This document shows positions 18,387 through 25,851 of a stretch of 64,000 bases of DNA, in pieces. Made by a program: the position numbers and the translations under genes. The notes below the pieces were generated by a model. That model made no database searches and was not told the DNA's origin. It saw only the letters and a list, made by a program, of their open reading frames with translations. The DNA is taken from assembly GCA_022844225.1 (NCBI GenBank), contig JALHMC010000005.1:1-64000 (forward strand). Direction: 5' to 3'. Each line of letters starts with the position of its first letter. Position 1 is the first letter of the stretch. Source of the DNA: Hyphomicrobiaceae bacterium (lineage in GTDB: Bacteria > Pseudomonadota > Alphaproteobacteria > Rhizobiales > Hyphomicrobiaceae).

Positions 18387-18773
18387 ATGACAATCAAGGC
18401 CTCCCCCCTCTCGCATCAGCGCATCCTTCTCGCAGAGGACGACGATTCAATGCGCGGCTTCCTCACGCGGGCCCTCGAGCGAGCGGGTTACGATGTGATG
18501 GCCTTCGACAACGGCGCCGACGCCTTTGCGCGTTTGAAGGAGGAGCCGTTCACGCTACTGCTTACAGACATCGTGATGCCACGCATGGACGGCATCGAAC
18601 TCGCCCGCCGCGCCAGCGAACTCGATCCCGACCTGAAGATCATGTTCATCACGGGTTTTGCGGCGGTGACGCTCAACAGCGAGGTGAAAGCGCCGAAGGA
18701 TGCCCGCGTGCTCTCGAAGCCGTTCCATTTGAAGGATCTGGTGCTTGAGGTCGAGAAGCTGCTCGCCGCCTGA
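18387..18773 (+). CDS. cpdR: Single-domain response regulator CpdR
   Basis: 128 residues, a receiver domain only. 'QRILLAEDDDSMRGFLTRAL', Asp61 in 'LLLTDIVMPRMDGIELARRA', 'DLKIMFITGFAAVTLN' and 'VLSKPFHLKDLV' are almost the family consensus of CpdR. CpdR, when unphosphorylated, brings ClpXP to the pole and promotes breakdown of CtrA and other substrates; the CckA-ChpT relay phosphorylates it. The first 10 residues before the domain are longer than in most CpdR proteins. Confidence 0.92.
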   Translation: MTIKASPLSHQRILLAEDDDSMRGFLTRALERAGYDVMAFDNGADAFARLKEEPFTLLLTDIVMPRMDGIELARRASELDPDLKIMFITGFAAVTLNSEVKAPKDARVLSKPFHLKDLVLEVEKLLAA

Positions 18774-18874
18774 CCCGCGATCGACGAAGAGCCTCAGCCA
18801 GTGCCCCGAAGCGGCTTGCGCGCACCACCGGATGCCGATATACGGTCCCTCTCCGATTTGACCCACCGGATGAC

Positions 18875-18949
18875 GGGCGCTTAGCTCAGCGGTAGAGCAC
18901 TACCTTGACATGGTAGGGGTCACAGGTTCGATCCCTGTAGCGCCCACCA
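18875..18949 (+). tRNA. tRNA-Val (anticodon GAC)
   Basis: A 75-nt cloverleaf: acceptor GGGCGCT with AGCGCCC, D-arm GCTC/GAGC, anticodon loop TTGACAT with GAC at 18907-18909, T-loop GGTTCGATCC, and an encoded CCA. It lies about 100 bases after cpdR. Confidence 0.97.
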
Positions 18950-19058
18950 CTGATCTAGACGATTTTGCGCACGCAACTGCGCCGCCACGCACCCCTCTTG
19001 TTCGAGCGGGTCGCTATAGGGCACAACAAGCGGTCAGCTCGCGCCCGGGACCCGCTCC

Positions 19059-20270
19059 ATGACCCCACTTCTCGACGGCCTCAGGATTATCGACATCACG
19101 ACCATCCTGCTCGGGCCATTCGCCACGCAGATCCTCGGCGACATGGGCGCCGACGTTATCAAGATCGAGGCGCCGGACGGCGATCAGAACCGATGGAACC
19201 CCCCGCATGGCGAGACCGGCATCGGAGCGGGTTTCGCCGGCAACAACCGCAACAAGCGGTCGATTGCTCTCGACCTCAAGTCGGAGGACGGCAAGGAGAT
19301 CCTGCGGCGCCTGATCGGCACCGCAGACGCGCTCGTCCACAACATGCGCCAGGATGCCCTCGACCGCCTCGGCTTCGGCTGGGAGGCCTGCAAAGCGATC
19401 AATCCACGGCTCGTCTATTGCGCAGCGGTCGGCTACGGCAGCGACGGCCCCTACTCCGGCAAACCCGCCTATGACGACATCATCCAGGCGGCCGGCGGCA
19501 TCGCGGGGCTCACCTGGATGCGGGATGGTGCGCCCGCCTATCATCCGACGGTCACGGCCGACAAAGTCGGAGCGCTGCACGTCGTCTACGCCGTGCTGGC
19601 AGCCCTTCTGCATCGTGAGCGCACCGGCGGTGGCAAGGGACAGCTGGTCGAGATGCCGATGCTCGAAGCGACGGCAGCCTTCAGTCTCAACGAGAACCTG
19701 ATGCACGCAACCTACGAAGAGGAGGGCGCGCTCGGCTATCATCGGACCATGTCCCGCAATCGCATGCCGTATCCCACCAAGGACGGCTACATCGCGCTCC
19801 TGCCTTACACGACGGCCCAATGGACGCGGGTCCTGAATGCGCTCGGACGCGAAGACATCACCTCTGCAGGCTGGTTCCAGAACAACACGGAGCGCTCGAA
19901 ACGATCGGACGAACTCTACCAGATCCTCGCAGCCTCGCTCGGACACAGGACGTCGGCCGAGTGGCTCGCCTTGTTCGAAGGCCTCGACGTGCCGTGTGGC
20001 CCCGTGCATTCGCTTCGTTCGCTGCTCGACGATCGGCATCTGAACGCCGTCGGCTTCTTCGAGCCCCGTTACGAGGAAAAGGCCCCCTATCGACGCACTC
20101 TGAGGCAGCCCGTCCTCTGGCGCGGCGTGGAGGCGCGCCCCGACCGTCGCCCACCGCAACTGGGCGCCGACGGCCGCCGCATCCTGACAGATCTCGGCTA
20201 CGATGCGGATGCGATCGGCGCGCTGCTCGAAAAGGGTGCCGTCATCGCGCCGTCGACAGGCGATCGATAA
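19059..20270 (+). CDS. Class III (CaiB/BaiF) CoA-transferase
   Basis: 403 residues. Opens with 'GLRIIDITTILLGPFATQ', has 'GDMGADVIKIEAPDGD', 'NRNKRSIALDLKSEDG' and the nucleophile-type Asp168 in 'VTADKVGALH', equivalent to the Asp that carries the acyl anhydride in formyl-CoA transferase. The family moves CoA between acyl groups. The substrate is unknown; the C-terminus after about 330 is variable. It precedes the molybdopterin hydroxylase gene on the same strand, with no clear functional link. Confidence 0.9.
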   Translation: MTPLLDGLRIIDITTILLGPFATQILGDMGADVIKIEAPDGDQNRWNPPHGETGIGAGFAGNNRNKRSIALDLKSEDGKEILRRLIGTADALVHNMRQDALDRLGFGWEACKAINPRLVYCAAVGYGSDGPYSGKPAYDDIIQAAGGIAGLTWMRDGAPAYHPTVTADKVGALHVVYAVLAALLHRERTGGGKGQLVEMPMLEATAAFSLNENLMHATYEEEGALGYHRTMSRNRMPYPTKDGYIALLPYTTAQWTRVLNALGREDITSAGWFQNNTERSKRSDELYQILAASLGHRTSAEWLALFEGLDVPCGPVHSLRSLLDDRHLNAVGFFEPRYEEKAPYRRTLRQPVLWRGVEARPDRRPPQLGADGRRILTDLGYDADAIGALLEKGAVIAPSTGDR

Positions 20271-20313
20271 AGCCGATATCAGCAGGAGCGGCACGGCCGA
20301 AAGGGTCCGTCGG

Positions 20314-22569
20314 ATGTGCCCACAGATGAGGAGGACAAAGGTCAGCCGACCTCAGCGAGCCAACATGCGACGCCCGATACCCACACGCCGAGCATTTCTG
20401 ACGATGGCGACTGCCGTCGCGGGCGGTTTCGCGTTCGCATTGGGTACGCCCGAGGCGCTTGGCCAGAGCCACCAGCGCAAGGGCGGCCGACGTGCGAGGC
20501 GGCTGCCGTCGGCTCATGAGATCGGCGTCTGGGTGGTCATCCTGAGCGATGAGCGCGTCGTCGTCCGGATCGCTCGCGCGGAATTGGGCCAAGGCATCGT
20601 GACGGGCTTGGCGCAGCTCGTCGCCGAGGAACTGGACTGCGACTGGTCCAAGGTCCGCGTGGAACTCGTCGAGCCCGGCGAGAGCGCCAAGCGCAATCGT
20701 GCCTGGGGCGACTTCTCGACGAGCAATAGTCGCAGCATGCGCGCCAGCCAAGCCGCCATGCGCGAGGCCGGGGCGGCTGCACGGTCGATGCTCCTCGATG
20801 CTGCTGCACTCGCGCTGAGCGCTCCCAAGATCGAGCTGACCACCGCAGCCGGCCTGGTGCGCCACGAGATTTCCGGCCGGTCACTCAGCTACGGGAGCCT
20901 CGCTGAAGCCGCGGCCAAGCTCGTGCCACCGCCGCGCTCTTCGATCCAGCTGAGGCCCGTCGCCAACTGGCGGATCGCCGGCAAGCCTTTGGCTTCACTC
21001 GACGCCAAGCCAAAGGTCACGGGCGCCGCGGTCTACGGCATCGACGTGCGTCTACCCGGCCTGTTGAATGCAGCCATTAGATCGGCTCCCGTCAAAGGTG
21101 GAAAATTAGCTGCGTTCGACGCGACGGTGGCTTCGGCAATGCCGGGCGTGAGGCAAGTGATGGCCGTCGGCGACGATGCGGTCGCCGTGGTTGCCGAAAG
21201 CTGGTGGCAAGCCAGCACGGCACTCGACAAAGTCTCGATATCGTGGACGCCGTCGCCCGATGCGGGCATCTCGAGCGAGAGCATTGCCAGCTACCTGCGT
21301 ACCGGCCTCGAGACTACGGCGGAGGCGTTCGTCGGTCGCACGCATGGCGACGCACTCGAGGCGCTGCGCTCCGCGTCCCAGACGATCGAGGCCGTCTATG
21401 CCGCGCCGTTCCTGCATCACGCCACGCTCGAGCCCATGACGGCTACCGCGATCTGGTCTCCCGAGCGCGTCGAGGTGTGGACCTCGACCCAAAATCTCGA
21501 CGCTGCCTTGCGCACGGCGGCGGAAGCTGCGGGGCTCGCGATCGAGCAGGCCGAGGTGCATCCCACGTCGGCCGGCGGGGCCTACGGCCGCCGGCTGAAG
21601 CAGGATGCCGTCCGGCTGGCCGTCCTGATCGCGCGCGAGCTGCCGCGAACGCCGGTCAAGCTGATCTGGTCGCGCGACGAGGACTTTCGCAACGGTCACT
21701 ACAGGCCCGTCACTCAGGTGCGATTGCGCGGCAGTCTCGACGATAAGGGCGAGGCGACCGGTCTCATTATGCGTATCTCCGGGCAATCGATCCTGACCTC
21801 GAACCTGCCACGCGCTGCCAGCATCCAGACCGGACGCGACCCCCGGATGTTCCAAGGTCTGTTTGCGCAACCCGGCGAGTCGCAGATGGGCTACTCGATC
21901 CCGAACGTCTATATCGACCATGCCATGCGCAACACGCATCTGCCCGTGGGCAGCTGGCGGGGCGTTCACAGCACGCAGAATGGTCTCTACCTCGAGTGTT
22001 TCATCGACGAGTTGGCGTTCGTTGCGAAACGAGATCCGCTCGATTTTCGGGCGAGCCTCATGAAAGGCCATCCACTGCACCATGCGGTGTTGATCGCGGC
22101 TGCGACCCGTGCCGGTTGGGGCACGCCAGCGCCCGAAGGATTGCATCGTGGTCTTGCGCAGATGATGTCCGTGGGTAGCTACGCGGCTGCCGTCGCCGAG
22201 GTCTCTGTGTCGCCGCAAGGGTACGTGCGGGTCGCGCGGGTCGTGGTGGCGCTCGATTGCGGGACCATCGTCAATCCCCGGCTCGTGGAGGCGCAGGTCG
22301 AGGGTTCCGTCGTGATGGCGACCAGCGCCACACTCGGCGAAGAGATCACGATCCGCGGCGGGCAAGTGGTCGAGCGGGATTTCGACGCCTATCCCGTGCT
22401 GCGCATGGCCGATGCTCCGAAGGTGGAGACGATTCTCGTACCGTCCGGCGAGTTCTGGGGCGGCGTCGGCGGCGCAGCGATGGCAGTCGTGCCGCCGGCC
22501 ATCCTCAATGCGGTGTTTGCAGCGACGGGCAAGCGCGTGCGCTCCCTCCCGCTGCGGCAGATCAAGTAG
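20314..22569 (+). CDS. Molybdopterin-binding subunit of an xanthine dehydrogenase-family enzyme (IorB-like), Tat-exported
   Basis: 751 residues from a start at 20314, chosen for GAAAGGG 8 bases upstream; starts at 20326 and 20365 are also possible and would still keep the twin-arginine signal ('PTRRAFLTMATAVAGGFAFA'). The rest matches the large subunit of isoquinoline-1-oxidoreductase-like enzymes: 'RAELGQGIVTGLAQLVAEEL', 'KVTGAAVYGIDVRLPGLL', 'TLEPMTATA', 'TSAGGAYGRRLKQDA' and 'VGSWRGVHSTQN'. Such enzymes hydroxylate N-heterocycles or oxidise aldehydes in the periplasm. The normal 2Fe-2S subunit (IorA) and a cytochrome are not next to it. Confidence 0.85.
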   Translation: MCPQMRRTKVSRPQRANMRRPIPTRRAFLTMATAVAGGFAFALGTPEALGQSHQRKGGRRARRLPSAHEIGVWVVILSDERVVVRIARAELGQGIVTGLAQLVAEELDCDWSKVRVELVEPGESAKRNRAWGDFSTSNSRSMRASQAAMREAGAAARSMLLDAAALALSAPKIELTTAAGLVRHEISGRSLSYGSLAEAAAKLVPPPRSSIQLRPVANWRIAGKPLASLDAKPKVTGAAVYGIDVRLPGLLNAAIRSAPVKGGKLAAFDATVASAMPGVRQVMAVGDDAVAVVAESWWQASTALDKVSISWTPSPDAGISSESIASYLRTGLETTAEAFVGRTHGDALEALRSASQTIEAVYAAPFLHHATLEPMTATAIWSPERVEVWTSTQNLDAALRTAAEAAGLAIEQAEVHPTSAGGAYGRRLKQDAVRLAVLIARELPRTPVKLIWSRDEDFRNGHYRPVTQVRLRGSLDDKGEATGLIMRISGQSILTSNLPRAASIQTGRDPRMFQGLFAQPGESQMGYSIPNVYIDHAMRNTHLPVGSWRGVHSTQNGLYLECFIDELAFVAKRDPLDFRASLMKGHPLHHAVLIAAATRAGWGTPAPEGLHRGLAQMMSVGSYAAAVAEVSVSPQGYVRVARVVVALDCGTIVNPRLVEAQVEGSVVMATSATLGEEITIRGGQVVERDFDAYPVLRMADAPKVETILVPSGEFWGGVGGAAMAVVPPAILNAVFAATGKRVRSLPLRQIK

Positions 22570-22575
22570 ACAGGC

Positions 22576-22764
22576 TCAGCCGTCTGCCTTCCGCTTCGGC
22601 AACCGCTTACGCTTCGTCTTGGCAAGCTCCTCGAGCTGCGGCTCGCTCATCGAATCGAACATTTCGCGAGATGCGCCCTTCAGCGCCTTTTTGGGTTGCT
22701 CCCCCCGCTTGGCCGACAGTGCCGCGCCAGCCGCCTTCTGTTGCACTTTCGATTTCGCCGGCAT
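22576..22764 (-). CDS. Small basic protein of the DUF3008 type
   Basis: 62 residues, beginning 'MPAKSKVQQKAAGAALSAKR' and containing 'LKGASREMFDSMSEPQLEEL', ending in a Lys/Arg-rich tail. This matches a small conserved proteobacterial family (DUF3008) of unknown function. Start at 22764 has GGGAG upstream; an ATG 16 codons earlier is not supported. Convergent with the molybdopterin gene, 6 bases apart. Confidence 0.8.
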   Translation of the reverse strand: MPAKSKVQQKAAGAALSAKRGEQPKKALKGASREMFDSMSEPQLEELAKTKRKRLPKRKADG

Positions 22765-22947
22765 GCTCCGACTCCCGCCTCTGATTGATCGCTCATTCCG
22801 CATTGAAGTCATGCCGCTAACGTCACGGCGCGGTTCGGCGTTCCATGCCTCGCTGGCCTTGTCCGTTCTGGACGATCGATGGACTGGTCAAGCGACCACC
22901 GGATGTCCTAGGCTTCGAGCCGATCACACCAATCCGGGAGACTGCCA

Positions 22948-24384
22948 ATGCCCGCCTCCGCCGATGGCCTGACCGTCGTCGTCAAGCGCGACTGTCCGAC
23001 GTGCGTGCTGGTCGAGCCGGTACTGCGGCAGCTCAAGGCCGCCGGCGCCAGACTGGAGATCGTCTCGCAAGACGACCCGTCTTTTCCGGAGGGCGCCGGT
23101 CCCGTCACCGATGATCGCGAGCTGCGCCGCTCGTGGGACCTGAAAATCGAGACGGTCCCGACGCTTCTCAAGCTCGAAGCCGGCCAGGAGGCGGCACGCG
23201 CCATCGGCTGGGACAGGGACGAGTGGGAGGCGATCACCGGCTTGACGGGGCTGGGCCCCTCGCTGCCGGCCCAGCGACCGGGTTGCGGGTCGATCACCGT
23301 CGATCCGAACGTCGCGGACGAATTGGCGTTGAAATTCGGCAACTTCGCGTTCAAGGCGCGCAAAGTCGAGATCGGCGCGTGGGAGGACGAGCACGAGGCG
23401 GCGTTCGATCGCGACTGGTCGGATGGCCTGCCGGTCGTGCCGCCGACGCCGGTCAGGGTCTGGCGGATGCTCGCTGGCACACGACGCGATCCGCACGAGG
23501 TTCTTGGACAGATGCCGCCCGATTATGAGCCCGTCACGGTCGAGAAGGTGGCCATCAATGCCGTGATGGCGGGCTGCCGCCCCGAGTACATGCCTGTGCT
23601 GCTAGCCGCCGTCGAAGCCGTTCTCGATGACGATTTCTGCCTGCACGGCGTCATCGCCACGACGATGTTCATCGGGCCGATCGTGATCGTAAACGGGCCG
23701 GCACGAAAGACGCTCGGCATGAATGCCGGCGTCAACGCTCTCGGGCAGGGCAACCGCGCCAACTCGACGATCGGGCGGGCCTTGCAGCTCGCCATCCGCA
23801 ATATCGGAGGCGGTAAGCCGGGCGGCGTCGATCGCGCAACGCTCGGTAATCCCGGCAAGCTCGGCTTCTGTTTTGCGGAGAACGAGGAGGTCTCGAGCTG
23901 GGAGCCGCTTTCGGTGGAGCGGTCCGTGCCAGCCGGCCAATCGGCCGTGACCCTCTATGCGGGCTACGGCGTGCAAGGGATCATCGATCAGACGTCGCGA
24001 ACACCCGAGTCGCTGACCGCGAGCTTCGCCGCCGGACTGCGCGCGATCTATCATCCGAAGTCCTATCCGGGTCCTGACGCCGTCTTGGTGATGGCGCCCG
24101 ACCACCATCGGGTCTACCGCGACGCCGGATGGACGAAAGCCCGCTTCAAGCAGGAGATCGATCGACTGACGACGGTCGACGCGGACGACGTGATCGTCGG
24201 TCTCGAAGGCATGCAGCCGGGCGTCTCACCCAAGCTGGCGGGCACGCGTGTCAAGAAGTTCCGTCCGGGAGGATTCAATGTCGTGGTCGCGGGCGGCGGC
24301 GCCGGTCTCTTCTCGGCGATCCTGCCGGGCTGGAGCCCGGGGGATGTCAACTCGCAAGTGGTGACCCGAGCCGTCGGCGACTGA
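22948..24384 (+). CDS. Thioredoxin-like domain fused to a large domain of unknown function
   Basis: 478 residues. The first about 95 residues look like a thioredoxin/glutaredoxin-type domain with 'VVKRDCPTCVLVEP' (Cys-x-x-Cys) and the 'ETVPTLLKLEAG' cis-Pro loop. The rest is a separate domain with conserved-looking blocks: 'WSDGLPVVPPTPVRVW', 'AINAVMAGCRPEYMPVLLAA', 'IVIVNGPARKTLGMNAGVN', 'NRANSTIGRALQLAIRNIGG'. From memory, similar C-terminal proteins occur next to small UGSC-type (seleno)proteins, but I cannot confirm this. The fusion suggests the large domain needs a thiol redox partner. No signal peptide; the reaction is unknown. Confidence 0.7.
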   Translation: MPASADGLTVVVKRDCPTCVLVEPVLRQLKAAGARLEIVSQDDPSFPEGAGPVTDDRELRRSWDLKIETVPTLLKLEAGQEAARAIGWDRDEWEAITGLTGLGPSLPAQRPGCGSITVDPNVADELALKFGNFAFKARKVEIGAWEDEHEAAFDRDWSDGLPVVPPTPVRVWRMLAGTRRDPHEVLGQMPPDYEPVTVEKVAINAVMAGCRPEYMPVLLAAVEAVLDDDFCLHGVIATTMFIGPIVIVNGPARKTLGMNAGVNALGQGNRANSTIGRALQLAIRNIGGGKPGGVDRATLGNPGKLGFCFAENEEVSSWEPLSVERSVPAGQSAVTLYAGYGVQGIIDQTSRTPESLTASFAAGLRAIYHPKSYPGPDAVLVMAPDHHRVYRDAGWTKARFKQEIDRLTTVDADDVIVGLEGMQPGVSPKLAGTRVKKFRPGGFNVVVAGGGAGLFSAILPGWSPGDVNSQVVTRAVGD

Positions 24385-24419
24385 AACGAGGGCCAGGGGG
24401 CGGGCGCGTGGCAGGCCCC

Positions 24420-25250
24420 CTAGGAGAAATCCCGTGCGAAGGACAGATACCGGATCTGGCTCTGGACGCGGACGACGCCCGGCACCGCCGCCGCCGTTCT
24501 GACCAGTTCGGTGATAATGCGATCGTCGCTCGCTGCCCCGACGAGCACCACTTGGCTGTCATTGACCTCGACCTCGATGCCCATCGCCTGAAGGCCCGTC
24601 TCGAAGCGATCCCGGAGCGCCGAGCGCACCCGCGCTTCGATCAGCCGGTCCGTCAGCATGGCGCGCGATTGGGTCGTCTGGCGGAAGTGCTCGCTCTCGA
24701 CGAGCCGAACGATGTGATCGACGCAGTCCGCCGGTGGCACCCGCGCCGTATTGAGCGAGGCGGCATAGAGCGTCGCGTCGGCCCAGTCGGCGCCGAAAAG
24801 ACGCTGCATGGTGCCGTTGTGCGCGGCATCACTGCGCTCGATCTCACGGCGGGCCGCATCTGGGTCGTCGATTCCGAGTCGCTGCATGAGGACCCGTGTC
24901 CGAAACTCCATCGGCGCGCAGATGCGGACACATACGATGTGGGGGACCTCGCGGAGAAGATACGTCGCGCCCCAGCCGCGTATCAGCACGTTGTCGCGAG
25001 CCGCGAGTTCGAGGATTTCCTGGGCCGTGAAATGCGAGAGGCGCTTTCGGTCCATCCGCCACTGACCGATAAACGACGCTTCCCCTCCGAGAAACCGGCG
25101 TACCTCGCTCTCGCGCAGACCGGATCGCGTGGCGATGTCGTTCTCGACCAATTCGTGATGCACCACCTCGAGCCCAAGCCGCTCGGCGAGCCCCTGCGCC
25201 ACGTCCTTGCCGAGCGTTCCCATCTCCCGAGTCATTGCGATGACGGCCAT
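24420..25250 (-). CDS. Cytidylate kinase-like protein with C-terminal BON domain
   Basis: 276 residues. N-terminal part (about 1-190) matches the cytidylate-kinase-like family: 'MAVIAMTREMGTLGKDVAQG', 'RDNVLIRGWGATYLLR', 'RICAPMEFRTRVLMQRLGI'. The usual P-loop is replaced by the 'REMGTLGKD' loop, as in this family. The C-terminal about 70 residues form a BON domain ('VRSALRDRF', 'QVVLVGAASDDR', 'VPGVVRVQSQIRY'), a phospholipid- or ligand-binding module usually found in exported proteins. Start at 25250 with AGAGG upstream. The substrate is unknown. The upstream region is strongly structured. Confidence 0.78.
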   Translation of the reverse strand: MAVIAMTREMGTLGKDVAQGLAERLGLEVVHHELVENDIATRSGLRESEVRRFLGGEASFIGQWRMDRKRLSHFTAQEILELAARDNVLIRGWGATYLLREVPHIVCVRICAPMEFRTRVLMQRLGIDDPDAARREIERSDAAHNGTMQRLFGADWADATLYAASLNTARVPPADCVDHIVRLVESEHFRQTTQSRAMLTDRLIEARVRSALRDRFETGLQAMGIEVEVNDSQVVLVGAASDDRIITELVRTAAAVPGVVRVQSQIRYLSFARDFS

Positions 25251-25284
25251 CAGCACAATCCTCTGCGCGCTCGCGAAATAACGC

Positions 25285-25391
25285 CCCGGCACACTGCCGG
25301 GAATTGTACAGAAATGCCCCGCCGTGCCATTGGCAACGTACGGGGCTGCCTGGATCAGGCTTTTGCTGTCCTTATCCGTTTCGAAAACGGA
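25285..25391. ncRNA. Cluster of hairpins: candidate structured RNA or leader
   Basis: Four stems in a row: CCCGGCA/TGCCGGG (25285-25301); GCCCCG/CGGGGC (25316-25346) with an inner CGTGCC/GGCAACG hairpin; GCCTG/CAGGC (25348-25360), followed on the plus strand by TTTT; and TCCGTTT/AAACGGA (25375-25391). On the plus strand this could be a small RNA ending at the third hairpin. On the minus strand it would be the 5' leader of the kinase-like gene at 25250. Which strand is used cannot be told. Confidence 0.35.
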
Positions 25392-25830
25392 CCTTCCCGG
25401 CTCACCTAAGGGTCGCCAGTCAGAGAGTTATTCAAATGTCGGAAGTCCATTGGCGGCCTGAAACGTCGGTCGCCTCAGACTTTATGCCCCGGTCGCAGCG
25501 CGGGGCCAAGATTGCCCGGTGGCGTCATGCTCACTCCACTAGCAGCGAGAAACGATCGCCGACCCCGATTTGCAGGACAACGACACCGCTCGGTGCCGCG
25601 CTGACCGTGTGCACGCGCTGACACGTCGCCATTGCCGAGTCTGTTGCTATTCCCGCTTGGACTGCTCGATCGCAGCAAGCACCGAAACAGCCACCGCAAA
25701 TAACAATCGGCAAGTCGATCTCGGCCCATTTCTACTCGAAAGTCAAGCGACCCAGCGGGGCGTATTCAGATCAGGACTTTTTCTGCGGCAGGCAAATTAT
25801 TATTGCACCGCCACATCTTTAGGCCGCCGC

Positions 25831-25851
25831 GAAAACGCTGCGATCGTTTTC
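25831..25851 (-). terminator. Hairpin directly after ppdK
   Basis: GAAAACG-7 bases-CGTTTTC, a perfect 7-bp stem starting right after the ppdK stop codon. It lacks a U-tract beyond TTTTC, so it is only a possible terminator. Confidence 0.4.

Larger units (their letters stand above)
25251..25851. other. 601-base region between the kinase-like gene and ppdK
   Basis: No supportable protein gene. Short open frames exist on the minus strand between 25475 and 25729 but lack homology. Left part (25285-25391) has four strong hairpins listed separately. A further hairpin, GCCCCG with CGGGGC at 25486-25506, uses the same stem sequence as the hairpin at 25316-25346. Right end holds the ppdK terminator-like hairpin. 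Confidence 0.5.

Noticed and set aside
18875-18949. tRNA-Val as an attachment site for a genomic island covering the catabolic genes that follow.
   Set aside because: No integrase and no repeat of the tRNA 3' end was noticed downstream, and base composition does not change visibly.
25475-25729. Short minus-strand ORFs that might be a small Cys-rich protein.
   Set aside because: No ribosome site, no homology, and the two readings conflict in frame; I treat the region as non-coding.
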